DNA of 64,000 nt from Verrucomicrobiaceae bacterium (GTDB lineage: Bacteria; Verrucomicrobiota; Verrucomicrobiia; Verrucomicrobiales; Verrucomicrobiaceae). Location of the stretch: contig JAEUHM010000026.1 of the NCBI GenBank assembly GCA_016795485.1, positions 62,001-126,000 of the forward strand, written 5' to 3'. The translations under genes were made by a program, and so were the position numbers. The notes below the pieces were generated by a model. The model worked only from the letters and a program-made list of their open reading frames with translations. It was not told where the DNA came from and made no database searches. Positions 53,102 to 61,193 of the stretch are shown in pieces (positions within the stretch are counted from its first letter, which is position 1; each line of letters starts with the position of its first letter).

Positions 53102-54628
53102 TTAGGCAAAATACTTCCGGATCGCTGCCACTAGTCCAGGAATGCTGAACTCAGTCGCTTCGATGTCGATCTTTACCCCACGTGCACGCAGGGTTTGGCT
53201 CGTGATGGGGCCAATGCTCGCCACTTTGATCCCAGCTGGCAACTCCAGACCCAAGTCAAAGAAGCAGTCCACGGTGGATGAACTGGTAAATGTGATGACA
53301 TCCGCACCTTCTTCCTTCAGCCGTGCAATCGCTCCCGCATTGTCCTCACGTTCTGGGATTGTTCGGTAAGCGATGCCTTCATCCACAATGGCGCGGGCTT
53401 TGTTGAGCTCTTTCGCGATGACTTCACGCGCACCTTCTGCCCGCACCCAAAGGATGAGTTGGTTCTCCACATCTTTCTCAATGAGCGCCTTCACCAGGCT
53501 TTCCGCCACATACTTCTCTGGCATCAAATCCACTGCTAAGTGATATTGCTTCACCTTATCGGCGGTGCCGGGGCCAATGGCCGCGATTTTGGCTCCACCG
53601 ATCGCCCTAGCGTCATCGTAGAGCTTGAAGAACATCTCAAAAAACGCATCCACGCCATTTGGACTTGTGAACACAATCCACTCGAACTTGTGGCAGTCCT
53701 GAACCAACTGGCCGAACTCCATCAGGTTGGCTGGGGGCACGATTTTGATCGTTGGAAGCTCAATCACGTCTGCACCTAGTTGGCTTAGCTCCTTCGTCAG
53801 CCCACCAGCTTGATGGCGGGTGCGAGTGACCACGATGCGCTTGCCAAACAATGGGCGATCTTCAAACCAGTTGATGCGCTCACGTTCTTTTACCACGTCT
53901 CCGATCACACACACAGCGGGTGCTTTGAACCCGGTTGCCTTGACCTTCTCCGCGATGTCCCCCAGGGTTCCCGTCAGCGTCTGTTGATTGCCCCTGGTGG
54001 CCCAGCGAACGAGAGCCACGGGCGTGTCTGACGCTGCTCCGTGCTTCATGAGTTCGCCAGTGATCTCCATCATCCGCTCCACACCCATCAACATCACTCT
54101 TGTTCCAGGTGTGCGGGCCAGATGAGCGTAATCCAGGCTGCTTTCTGTCTTTGTAGGGTCCTCGTGCCCAGTGAAAATCGTCAACTGGGACGCATGTGAG
54201 CGATGGGTGACCGGAATCCCGGCGTAAATCGGTCCTGCAATCGATGAAGACACCCCTGGCACGATTTCATAGCGAACGCCCGCCGCTGCCAGCTCAGCAG
54301 CCTCTTCTGCACCCCGGCCGAACAACACAGGGTCGCCACCTTTGAGGCGGGTGACGATCTTGCCCTCCTTAGCCTTCTCCACGATCAGCGCATTGATTTG
54401 ATCCTGAGTCAGCGTGTGGTCCTTGGCCTTCTTTCCCGCATAAATCTTCTCCGCGTCCGCCCGCGCCAACCGTAGGAACTCAGCGTTGCTCAAGTAATCG
54501 TAGACCAGCACATCCGCCATCTCGATACACTCCTTGCCACGAACAGTCAGAAGCCCCGGATCACCTGGCCCAGCGCCTACGAGGTAAACGATGCCTTCGG
54601 TTCGGGTGCAGGTGGACTTTTTACTCAT
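53102..54628 (-). CDS. Uroporphyrinogen-III C-methyltransferase / uroporphyrinogen-III synthase fusion
   Basis: A 508-residue two-domain enzyme for siroheme/cobalamin and heme precursors. Residues 10-250 are the SAM-dependent C-methyltransferase (VYLVGAGPGDPGLLTVRG, RLKGGDPVLFGRG, VPGVSSSIAGP, GIPVTHR). Residues 255-508 are HemD-like (GKRIVVTRTRHQAGGLTKEL, FTSPNGVDAFFEMF, AIGPGTADKV, FTSSSTVDCFF, SIGPITSQTL). The first converts uroporphyrinogen III to precorrin-2; the second closes hydroxymethylbilane. The fusion is a known architecture in many phyla. No Fe chelatase or precorrin-2 dehydrogenase gene is adjacent. Confidence 0.95.
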   Translation of the reverse strand: MSKKSTCTRTEGIVYLVGAGPGDPGLLTVRGKECIEMADVLVYDYLSNAEFLRLARADAEKIYAGKKAKDHTLTQDQINALIVEKAKEGKIVTRLKGGDPVLFGRGAEEAAELAAAGVRYEIVPGVSSSIAGPIYAGIPVTHRSHASQLTIFTGHEDPTKTESSLDYAHLARTPGTRVMLMGVERMMEITGELMKHGAASDTPVALVRWATRGNQQTLTGTLGDIAEKVKATGFKAPAVCVIGDVVKERERINWFEDRPLFGKRIVVTRTRHQAGGLTKELSQLGADVIELPTIKIVPPANLMEFGQLVQDCHKFEWIVFTSPNGVDAFFEMFFKLYDDARAIGGAKIAAIGPGTADKVKQYHLAVDLMPEKYVAESLVKALIEKDVENQLILWVRAEGAREVIAKELNKARAIVDEGIAYRTIPEREDNAGAIARLKEEGADVITFTSSSTVDCFFDLGLELPAGIKVASIGPITSQTLRARGVKIDIEATEFSIPGLVAAIRKYFA

Positions 54629-54765
54629 GGGGCAGGGAGCATTAGTCAGCGAATCCGCCCATGCAACGAATGACCTGCTGTCCTGATGGATGATGCGACC
54701 TGTTCTTCATCAGGTTGAGAAAGTCGCAGTGGAGCATTTCGATCTCACGTTGCCAATACAAACAG

Positions 54766-54797
54766 AAAACCCCCGTAAGTTGCCTCACGGGGGTTCA
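54766..54797 (-). terminator. Rho-independent terminator behind the WDD-repeat gene
   Basis: AACCCCCGT (54768-54776) and ACGGGGGTT (54787-54795) form a perfect nine-base-pair stem with a 10-base loop. On the minus strand it is followed by TTTTCTGTTT. It sits 17 bp behind the stop at 54812. The interval up to 54628, upstream of the cobA-hemD start, shows no further structure. Confidence 0.85.
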
Positions 54798-54811
54798 ACT
54801 TGGAGATTAGC

Positions 54812-55873
54812 CTAACTGCCGGAGCCCTGAGGAATACTTAGTGTATGTCGGATCGCGGTGTTGAACTTCTTCACCCGCAACTGACGCCTTGGGAATAGCG
54901 AAAGACCAGGGGCCGGAACGGTCAGGAGAGCATAGCTACCCTCACAACTGTAACGGTCATCCCACTCGTTGGAGCGATCGCGGATTCCGCCTTTGTATTT
55001 GACTTCAATCGACGTCTTCTGGGGATCGTTGGTGACGGTGTCCAGTGAGACGCCAGAGACAATACGGTGCAGGAAGTGATCACCCTGGGTGTAGGCGCAC
55101 TTGAAGCCCGTCATGCCAACGAAGACACGCTCTTTGGCGACGTCTTGTTGAACGAAGTGGGTGGACTCGGCACTGACGGGTCCTTCGTTGACGCCGGTGA
55201 CAGAAATCCTCCCGGTATCGGTCCCAAACCGTCCGGTGGGGAACCAGAGCGAGTTGAAGTAAACTGCGCCTTGGTAAGAATCGTCCCAGAAGCCCGAGTC
55301 ATCACGTAGGCCTAGACGGCTCTCGACAGAGTCAAAACGCGTCCCGGCAGCCTCAATGGTCTGACTTTCCACTCCACAGCCGATCTCAAGAACGTTGTGA
55401 TCTGACGTCTCGTACGAGATGTCGAAGCCGCTGAGAAAGGCTATGCCAGTGTGGTTTGGTTGGTTGAGCGTGACCAAAGTATCGGTAGTTGCAGGGCCTC
55501 GTCCTCGTCTGGGGTCAAACTGGCCGGAGCCGCTGAACACGGTTGTCTGATCGTCGTCAACGATGATGATTCCCACGCGGATTTTGCCCTCGAACTTGTC
55601 GTCCCACTCTCCGCTGTCATCGCGCAGTGCGAGTCTCAGTTTAACGGGCACTCTTGTGGTGAACGGCCCAAAACCGACAACTTCAGCTCTTACCATCAAC
55701 CGGAGTAGTCGATGCTCGGCATCGGTGTAACGAACGTCAAATGACTGTAAAGCCACAACGGCGCGCGCATTTGGACTTGGGTTTGGTCGTGTGATGTCGA
55801 CATCGAATGTGGTGGAGAACGGCCCATCTTTGGTGGCGGGCACGTCGACGGTGTGTGTTTTGAATGTTAGCAT
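54812..55873 (-). CDS. Three-repeat beta-rich protein with WDD motif, lectin-like by style
   Basis: A 353-residue protein with three tandem units of about 85-100 residues (around 38-125, 143-232, 252-338). Each unit has [SG]FxxxYxxxxH (SFDVRYTDAEH; GFDISYETSDH; GFKCAYTQGDH), then an Arg-rich acidic turn followed by WDD (LRDDSGEWDDKFEG; LRDDSGFWDDSYQG; IRDRSNEWDDRYSC), with a mixed beta strand between. No signal peptide or membrane span is seen. I do not recognise the family with certainty. The repeated His/Trp/Asp pattern suggests a carbohydrate- or metal-binding beta-propeller or beta-trefoil. It is a single gene with its own terminator and a 380-bp empty region upstream, so it is probably regulated separately. 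Confidence 0.75.
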   Translation of the reverse strand: MLTFKTHTVDVPATKDGPFSTTFDVDITRPNPSPNARAVVALQSFDVRYTDAEHRLLRLMVRAEVVGFGPFTTRVPVKLRLALRDDSGEWDDKFEGKIRVGIIIVDDDQTTVFSGSGQFDPRRGRGPATTDTLVTLNQPNHTGIAFLSGFDISYETSDHNVLEIGCGVESQTIEAAGTRFDSVESRLGLRDDSGFWDDSYQGAVYFNSLWFPTGRFGTDTGRISVTGVNEGPVSAESTHFVQQDVAKERVFVGMTGFKCAYTQGDHFLHRIVSGVSLDTVTNDPQKTSIEVKYKGGIRDRSNEWDDRYSCEGSYALLTVPAPGLSLFPRRQLRVKKFNTAIRHTLSIPQGSGS

Positions 55874-56255
55874 GGTTCTGATGTGGTTTGGTATTGTTGT
55901 GTTTAAAGACCTGCCAAGGCGTGTAGGTGCGCTATGACAAGTCTAAAAGTGATTGCCTCGTGCTTGGCGGGAAAGCTGGCATCGAGAGGCTAGGGATGCC
56001 GGGGCGCTCTTCTTGATGGGTGCTGCGGCTAGTGCTATTGCGCGAGCAGAGCGATGAAGATCGCGTTGCTGCATAGAAGGATGATTCGGTCGAACTCATG
56101 ATTCATTTCTTTCTCGGAACAGGGAGTTCCGGAGCAGAATCAGGAGTTGCAAAAAAGTTTACGAATCAGCTCCCCAGGGCAGGTGGAGTGGTAGCTCCAT
56201 TGCCGGCATTTAGAGCGCGTTCGTGTATTAACGAGGCCGATTAATGCAGGTTGGG
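55874..56255. other. Gene-free interval
   Basis: The interval between the WDD-repeat gene start and the TVP38 gene stop holds no open reading frame with a start, leader or motif I trust. There is no strong palindrome apart from short AT-rich patches. It probably contains the promoter of the WDD-repeat gene. Confidence 0.6.
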
Positions 56256-56984
56256 TTATCGGCTCTCTGGGCGCGATGTCCCTTCTGCGGGCTCATCACG
56301 CTCGACTTCCAATCGGCGGCGGACTCGGATGATGATGAAGGTGATGGCGGCGAGTCCGATCATGCCTGCGGCTACGAGGGACATGGCGTTGGTGGCGTTG
56401 TCTTTGCCGAGGGCGCTGCCGAGGGCGACTACGACTGCGTTGCTGGGCAGGTAACCGAGGAAGGTGCCCCAGAGAAACTTGCGGTGCGGGGTTTTGAGGA
56501 GCCCTAGCAACACGTTGGGCACGACGGCGGGCAGCGGCAGTTGGCGCACGAAGAAAATGTGGAGCACGGAGGGATGTTCTAGGAGTTTGCGCACGGACTC
56601 GGACACGTTTTTGATTCGCTCACGCAGTTTTGCTGAGCTACCTCCCCTGGCGGCAACAAACGTGGCGTAGGATCCGCTCAATCCGGTGATCATGGCGAGC
56701 GCAAAGCCCTCTTTGAAGGCGAAAAGCGTGCCAGCGATCACTGCGAGCAAGAGCCTAGGCACCCCGACGGCGATGGCCAGAACACTGACGATGATGAACC
56801 CGACGTGGGCCTTCCATCCGAACTCATCGACGTATTTTTTCCAAGACTGAACGTCTTCCAGCCAAGCCTTCAGCGGTGTAAACTGAAGTACAGCCACAAG
56901 TGCGGCCACGACGATGCCCAGATACACGAGGCGGCGTGTCTCTTTGTTGGGGTCCTCTGGGGGATGGGCGGTGGCGCTGGACAT
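56256..56984 (-). CDS. TVP38/TMEM64-family inner-membrane protein
   Basis: A 242-residue membrane protein with five or six spans (LVYLGIVVAALVAVLQF, GFIIVSVLAIAVGVPRLLL, VIAGTLFAFKEGF, FLGYLPSNAVVVALGSAL, AMSLVAAGMIGLAAITFIII). It has the DedA/SNARE-associated signature: GVPRLLLAVIAGTLFAF, the Gly-rich ITGLSGSYATFVAARGG, and a PLPAVVPNVLLG turn. Such proteins are half-transporters for lipids or act in envelope maintenance. ATG 56984 was chosen because upstream residues are not membrane-like. The gene is divergent from the Tat-exported DUF3500-like gene. Confidence 0.85.
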   Translation of the reverse strand: MSSATAHPPEDPNKETRRLVYLGIVVAALVAVLQFTPLKAWLEDVQSWKKYVDEFGWKAHVGFIIVSVLAIAVGVPRLLLAVIAGTLFAFKEGFALAMITGLSGSYATFVAARGGSSAKLRERIKNVSESVRKLLEHPSVLHIFFVRQLPLPAVVPNVLLGLLKTPHRKFLWGTFLGYLPSNAVVVALGSALGKDNATNAMSLVAAGMIGLAAITFIIIRVRRRLEVERDEPAEGTSRPESR

Positions 56985-57076
56985 CGAATGGGGCGCAGTG
57001 CTTACCGCAAATAAGTGACGCTCGCACAGAAAAACTTCCCCCAACTCCCAGCGTTTGATAAAACACTACTTAACTT

Positions 57077-58057
57077 ATGAACACACCTCTCAACTCCTCA
57101 CTTTCCCGCCGCCAGTTTATTCTCGGAGCTGCAAGCGGCGGACTTTCTGCCGCAGCGCTTCTGGCGGAGTCCTCTGGCAAGGCTACCCAGGGTGAAACGT
57201 TGGTGCAGCAGCTTTATACCAGCTTGAGTGAGCCGCAGAAGAAGGAGATCTGTTTTGAGTTTGATCATCCGCTGCGGTCTAAGGTGGACAACAACTGGCA
57301 CATCACCAAGGCGCGGGTGGGGAGTCTGCTAAACAAAGATCAGCAGGATTTGGTGAAGCAGATATTCGATAGCTTGCACAGTGATGAGTATCGCAGCGAG
57401 GTGATGCGGCAGTTCCGAGAGGACAGTGGAAAAGAAGGGTTCGAGGGGGCGTCCGTGGCGTTGTTTGGCCAGCCAGGGAGCGGAAAGTTCGAGTTTGTGT
57501 TCACCGGCAGGCACTGCACTCGCAGGTGCGATGGTGACAGCGTGGAAGGTGCGGCCTTCGGTGGGCCTATCTTCTACGGACATGCTTCCAAGTCTTTCAA
57601 CGAGGGACCCTCACACGAGGGCAACGTCTACTGGTTTCAGGCAAAGCGAGCCAACGAGGTGTTTAAGGCGCTGGATGGCAAGCAACGTGAGGCAGCGCTC
57701 CTCGGCACTGGCCGAGAGGAGGACGGAACGGATACGGTTAAATTGAGTGGAAAAGCACGCGGTTTATCCGGCATTGCGGTTAGTCAATTGGCGGCAGACC
57801 AGAAGGGCCTTGTTCGTGCCGTGGTTGCTGACTTACTCAAGCCTTTCCGGAAGGGAGATGCTGATGAGGCGATGAAAATGATCGAGGCTGGTGGCTTCGA
57901 TAATCTGCACATGGCTTTCTACAAGAATCAGGATGTGGGCAAGGACGGCGTGTGGGATGTGTGGCAGTTGGAAGGCCCGAACATGGTTTGGTACTTCCGA
58001 GGTGACCCGCATGTGCACTGCTGGGCGCACATTCGCTCTCCCAAAAGCGCGGTTTGA
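57077..58057 (+). CDS. Tat-exported DUF3500-like protein
   Basis: A 326-residue protein. The N-terminus carries a twin-arginine leader: SRRQFILGAASGGLSAAALL, then an AxA-type end near residue 36. The mature part has DHPLRSKVDNNWHI, FVFTGRHCTRRCDGD, AAFGGPIFYGHAS and a HCWAHIR end, features I associate with DUF3500, whose function is not established. Tat export implies folding in the cytoplasm, often with a cofactor; two Cys in HCTRRC might bind metal. It is the first of a same-strand pair with the CxxCH/SHD1 gene (45 bp apart). Confidence 0.78.
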   Translation: MNTPLNSSLSRRQFILGAASGGLSAAALLAESSGKATQGETLVQQLYTSLSEPQKKEICFEFDHPLRSKVDNNWHITKARVGSLLNKDQQDLVKQIFDSLHSDEYRSEVMRQFREDSGKEGFEGASVALFGQPGSGKFEFVFTGRHCTRRCDGDSVEGAAFGGPIFYGHASKSFNEGPSHEGNVYWFQAKRANEVFKALDGKQREAALLGTGREEDGTDTVKLSGKARGLSGIAVSQLAADQKGLVRAVVADLLKPFRKGDADEAMKMIEAGGFDNLHMAFYKNQDVGKDGVWDVWQLEGPNMVWYFRGDPHVHCWAHIRSPKSAV

Positions 58058-58101
58058 TTCCTCTCTTGCCTAGATTGTTCCCCATCGTTAATCTGATAGC
58101 C

Positions 58102-58677
58102 ATGCTCCGCCTAAAAACCCTTATGCTGTCCACCGTCCTCGGTGGTGTTGTTGCTGTGCCTGCCCACGCCGTTGATTTCGCACGGCAGGTGTTCCCCATT
58201 TTGAAAAGTAAATGCGGCAAGTGCCACACCGTCGGCAAGGAAGAGAAGGGGGACTTTGCGGTAGATCGCAAGGAAGATATGCAGAAGCAGGTGAAGGCAG
58301 GTTCGCCTGACGCTAGCAGCCTTATCATCACGATCACTCTTCCTGATGATGATGATGATGTCATGCCGCCAAAAGGAAAGGGCACGCGCGTGAGCCCGCA
58401 GGAGGTGGCTCTGATTAAGCAGTGGATCACGGAAGGAGCCAGTTTTGAAGCAGGTGGCGCCAAGCCCGCAGCACCTGCTCCTGCCCCGGCAACCGCTGGC
58501 GGTGGAGCCGGCAATACCTGGACCAACACCGCTGGCAAGACGCTGACGGCTGACTTTGATCGCATGGAGGGCGATGCGGTCGTGGTCAAGGGTGCTGACG
58601 GCACCTACTACAAGATTCCTTTGGCTAATCTGTCCCCAGAGAGCCAAGCCCAGGCAAAGAAAGCCGCTGGGATGTGA
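58102..58677 (+). CDS. Exported cytochrome-c-like CxxCH protein with SHD1 domain
   Basis: A 191-residue exported protein; ATG 58102 gives the leader MLRLKTLMLSTVLGGVVAVP. Residues 25-120 are a planctomycete-type cytochrome C domain with KCGKCH (Cys38, Cys41, His42), an acidic DDDDDVMPPKGKG stretch and LIKQWITEGASF. An Ala/Pro-rich linker (PAAPAPAPATAGGG) follows, then an SHD1 domain (about 136-191: TWTNTAGKTLTADF, ADGTYYKIPLANLS). SHD1 is a Sla1-homology module frequent in planctomycete and verrucomicrobial exported proteins. Heme attachment is expected but not shown. It lies 45 bp behind the Tat-exported gene. Confidence 0.85.
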   Translation: MLRLKTLMLSTVLGGVVAVPAHAVDFARQVFPILKSKCGKCHTVGKEEKGDFAVDRKEDMQKQVKAGSPDASSLIITITLPDDDDDVMPPKGKGTRVSPQEVALIKQWITEGASFEAGGAKPAAPAPAPATAGGGAGNTWTNTAGKTLTADFDRMEGDAVVVKGADGTYYKIPLANLSPESQAQAKKAAGM

Positions 58678-58695
58678 TGCGTTGAGTAGCGCATT

Positions 58696-58772
58696 CGTAG
58701 CGGCTAACGTGAGGAAGCCTTAGCGGTGGGCTTCATTTGCGCACAGGGGAGCCTCGTTACCTCGGCTGCTAC
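58696..58772. repeat. REP doublet (77 bp), left copy
   Basis: A 77-bp element repeated at 59411-59487 with 73 of 77 positions identical (differences at element positions 11, 16, 35 and 46). It begins with GTAG plus a GGCT...AGCC hairpin (ACGTGAGG between). It ends with the reverse complement of a second GTAG-headed hairpin (GGAGCCTCGTTACCTCGGCTGCTAC). Two inverted REP-like units therefore form one doublet. The 5' GTAG tetranucleotide is the recognition head used by RAYT transposases. Confidence 0.8.
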
Positions 58773-58822
58773 GGTGTTGAATCTTCTATTTGCAGTTCGC
58801 ACCTACGGCTTTATCCAGCCGA

Positions 58823-59422
58823 ATGTCTGCTCCGGGCGGAAATGAGGATATCTCCAGTCGTCGACAATGCGTGAACCGGGGTTACTTACCAAGGCTATCT
58901 GCAGACGCCTACAAAGGGACCGCGAAAGTTCACTGGACGCTCCCGATTTCACAAAAGCGATCCGGGTGGTTGAGTGATGTTTTCCATCTCCGCTTCAGAG
59001 AGGTGCTTTTGCACACCCAAGCCCGCTATGGATTGATCTGCCCTGTTTATTGCATGATGCCTGACCACATCCATCTTGTTTGGATGGGAACGGGCGCGGA
59101 TTCGGATCAACGCAAGGGGATGGTGTTTCTGCGCACTTACACAGAGCGTCTCTTTCCGCCGGGTTATCGATTCCAGCATCAGGCCCATGATCATGTCCTG
59201 CGTCCGAGTGAAGGTGATGAGGATGCGTTTCAAAGCGCGTGCTACTACATTGCGCTGAATCCCGTGCGAAAGGGGCTGGTAGAAGACTGGAGAAACTGGA
59301 ACTACTCTGGGTGCTTGGTGACGGGTTATCCCAAGCTAGATCCGAGAGACACTGGGTATTGGGAACTTCTTTGGCGCATTTATTTCGGAATGTGTGAAAG
59401 CAGTGCCAAACGTAGCGGCTGA
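58823..59422 (+). CDS. REP-associated tyrosine transposase (RAYT, Y1 HUH family)
   Basis: A 199-residue single-strand transposase-like protein. The HUH motif is MPDHIHLVW (His82 and His84), and the nucleophile Tyr is likely within the Tyr141-Tyr142 pair in ACYYIALNPVRKGLV, the typical RAYT spacing and context. RAYTs cut at GTAG-headed REP hairpins and are usually single-copy, domesticated genes. Here the gene is bracketed by two 77-bp REP doublets in direct orientation. The stop codon lies inside the right doublet (CGTAGCGGCTGA supplies the last residues RSG and TGA). ATG 58823 is used; a TTG at 58790 is possible. Confidence 0.92.
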   Translation: MSAPGGNEDISSRRQCVNRGYLPRLSADAYKGTAKVHWTLPISQKRSGWLSDVFHLRFREVLLHTQARYGLICPVYCMMPDHIHLVWMGTGADSDQRKGMVFLRTYTERLFPPGYRFQHQAHDHVLRPSEGDEDAFQSACYYIALNPVRKGLVEDWRNWNYSGCLVTGYPKLDPRDTGYWELLWRIYFGMCESSAKRSG

Positions 59423-59487
59423 CGTTAGGAAGCCTTAGCGGTGGACTTCATTTGCACACAGGGGAGCCTCGTTACCTCGGCTGCTAC
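59411..59487. repeat. REP doublet (77 bp), right copy
   Basis: Direct repeat of the element at 58696-58772, with 73 of 77 positions alike. Its first 12 bp are part of the RAYT reading frame including the stop codon. The left copy would supply TAA at the corresponding point. Confidence 0.8.
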
Positions 59488-59513
59488 AGGGCCGTGGTGG
59501 GGAAGCGCTTGTA

Positions 59514-59554
59514 TAAAAAAATCGGCACAGACAGCATCTGCCGTCTGTGCCGAT
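59514..59554 (-). terminator. Rho-independent terminator of the PQQ-propeller gene
   Basis: ATCGGCACAGAC (59521-59532) pairs with GTCTGTGCCGAT (59543-59554), a perfect 12-bp stem with a 10-base loop. On the minus strand the stem is followed by TTTTTTATAC. It lies 19 bp behind the stop at 59573. Confidence 0.93.
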
Positions 59555-59572
59555 CATTGAGATAATCTGTTC

Positions 59573-61150
59573 TTACTGAGCCAGTGGCTTGCCGCCTTCT
59601 TTGAAGGCGTAGAGGTGAGTGTGAGTGCTGATGTACATCACACCATTGGAGGCCACTGGGGTGCCCATGACAGGGCTGGGGAACTCCACAGTGCCGAGTT
59701 CCTTCATTTCTTTGCCTTCAGCCAGGATGAAGAGCTCGCCTTCTTCGTTGCCGAGGTAGATTTTGCCATCAACCACCAGTGGGTTCGACCAAATGTGGCC
59801 TTTGGTGTCGAACTTCCACAGCTCTTTGCCGGTCTTGGCCTCAAAGCAGAACAGGCGGCCTGTGTAGTCGGGCATGTAGCAAAGGCCATCCTTTACGGCT
59901 GGGCTGCTGATCGTGCGCTCGATGCCTTTGAACGTCCAAGCAGCTTTTCCGGTGAGGTCACCAGTGCCATTTGGGTCAATGGCACTCATCATGCCAACGC
60001 CTTCACCGTGTTCTGGGTCTTGGCCGATAGCAATAAAGACGAGCCCTTCCGCAAACACCGGTGTGCTGATGATTTCGCTGGGGCCGTCGTATTCAGCATA
60101 CTTGCGCTTCTCGCCCTTCTCGTCCTCACGGTATTCTTTGGGGCAGGCGTTGTATTTCCAGATGAGAGGAAGCTCGCTGATCTCGTCGTCGATCTTGTTC
60201 TTCTTGTCGGCGGTGCCGAAGGCGTAAACCCAGCCATCGCCTGCACCGAAGATGATTTGTTTGCTGCCGTCTTTGGCCGTTGCGAGGCAGGGAGATGCCC
60301 AGTTGCAGTGCATGATGTTCTCAGACACTTCCAGGTCGGCAGGGATCTCTGCTTCATACTTTCCAGTCTCGGCATCGAGGCACACGAAGCTTGGAGCGGT
60401 CGGAGCAGGGAGGTTGGTGTGGGACCAATCCACTCCGTTTGATGTGGCGGCGTAAACTTTGCCATCCACGACGAGAGGGTAGTTGGAAGCGATGTTGTGT
60501 GGGAACACGCCAAGCTCAGAACGCATGTCGTAGATCCAAAGGATGTCCGCATCGGTGCTATCAGGCTCAACAGGAGTGATCTTCCCGTCTTTGTCAGGCA
60601 CGGCCATGTATTTGGCTTCATCGGCATAGCCTTGGTTGCCGTCTTCGAGGCCCTTCAGGTCGATGCACATGATCTCGCAGCGGTTGGTGACCACGTAGCC
60701 CTTGTCACCCACGATGGTGGGGGTGGAGCACATGCCGAGGAACTCCCAGTCGGACACTTTACCTGCACCGAGCTTCGGAGCAGCGAGCTGCCATTTGAAG
60801 GCACCGGTCTTCTCGTCGAAGCACATCACGATACCGCGGTCCCCGATGTGTTTTGGGCTGCGTGGGTTCTCGTTGTTGGTGCCGACGAGGATTTTGCCGT
60901 TGGACACGGTGCAGGTGCCGTAGGCTTGAGAGCCGAGCTTGGCCACCCAGAGGCAGTTTTCGGTGGTGGACATGTCGATGTCCTCGCTGCCCTTCTTCTT
61001 TTTACCGGGATTCATCTTCACCGGCATGTTCTTCTCGCTGGAGATGAAGTTTCGTTCATTCTGACCGCCCCATTGGGTCCAGTCAGCATTTACGGATGCA
61101 GCACTGGCGAGAGCTGCGGCTAGCAGGGTTGTTTTGGTCAACGTGGTCAT
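59573..61150 (-). CDS. Secreted PQQ-like beta-propeller protein
   Basis: A 525-residue exported protein (leader LLAAALASAASVNADW). Propeller blades are visible as repeated AxxGKELW/AxTGAFKW motifs: FDEKTGAFKWQLAAP, LDAETGKYEAEIPAD, FEAKTGKELWKFDTKG and NEEGELFILAEGKEM, around a WTQWGGQNERNF start. These PQQ_2-type propellers are common in planctomycetes and verrucomicrobia. They lack evidence of bound PQQ, and roles range from dehydrogenase-like proteins to structural or assembly factors. It is second in a two-gene operon, 43 bp behind the longer PQQ gene, and ends in a strong terminator. Confidence 0.92.
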   Translation of the reverse strand: MTTLTKTTLLAAALASAASVNADWTQWGGQNERNFISSEKNMPVKMNPGKKKKGSEDIDMSTTENCLWVAKLGSQAYGTCTVSNGKILVGTNNENPRSPKHIGDRGIVMCFDEKTGAFKWQLAAPKLGAGKVSDWEFLGMCSTPTIVGDKGYVVTNRCEIMCIDLKGLEDGNQGYADEAKYMAVPDKDGKITPVEPDSTDADILWIYDMRSELGVFPHNIASNYPLVVDGKVYAATSNGVDWSHTNLPAPTAPSFVCLDAETGKYEAEIPADLEVSENIMHCNWASPCLATAKDGSKQIIFGAGDGWVYAFGTADKKNKIDDEISELPLIWKYNACPKEYREDEKGEKRKYAEYDGPSEIISTPVFAEGLVFIAIGQDPEHGEGVGMMSAIDPNGTGDLTGKAAWTFKGIERTISSPAVKDGLCYMPDYTGRLFCFEAKTGKELWKFDTKGHIWSNPLVVDGKIYLGNEEGELFILAEGKEMKELGTVEFPSPVMGTPVASNGVMYISTHTHLYAFKEGGKPLAQ

Positions 61151-61193
61151 GGGGTAGAGTGCTAAAACGTGCTTTTGGAAGTTGATCTGGCTA

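Noticed and set aside
54629-54811. Possible small gene between cobA-hemD and the WDD-repeat gene
   Set aside because: Contains only the terminator hairpin; no start with a plausible protein.
59615-60442. 275-codon open frame antisense to the shorter PQQ gene
   Set aside because: Shadow of a well-supported gene; no leader, motif or start context.
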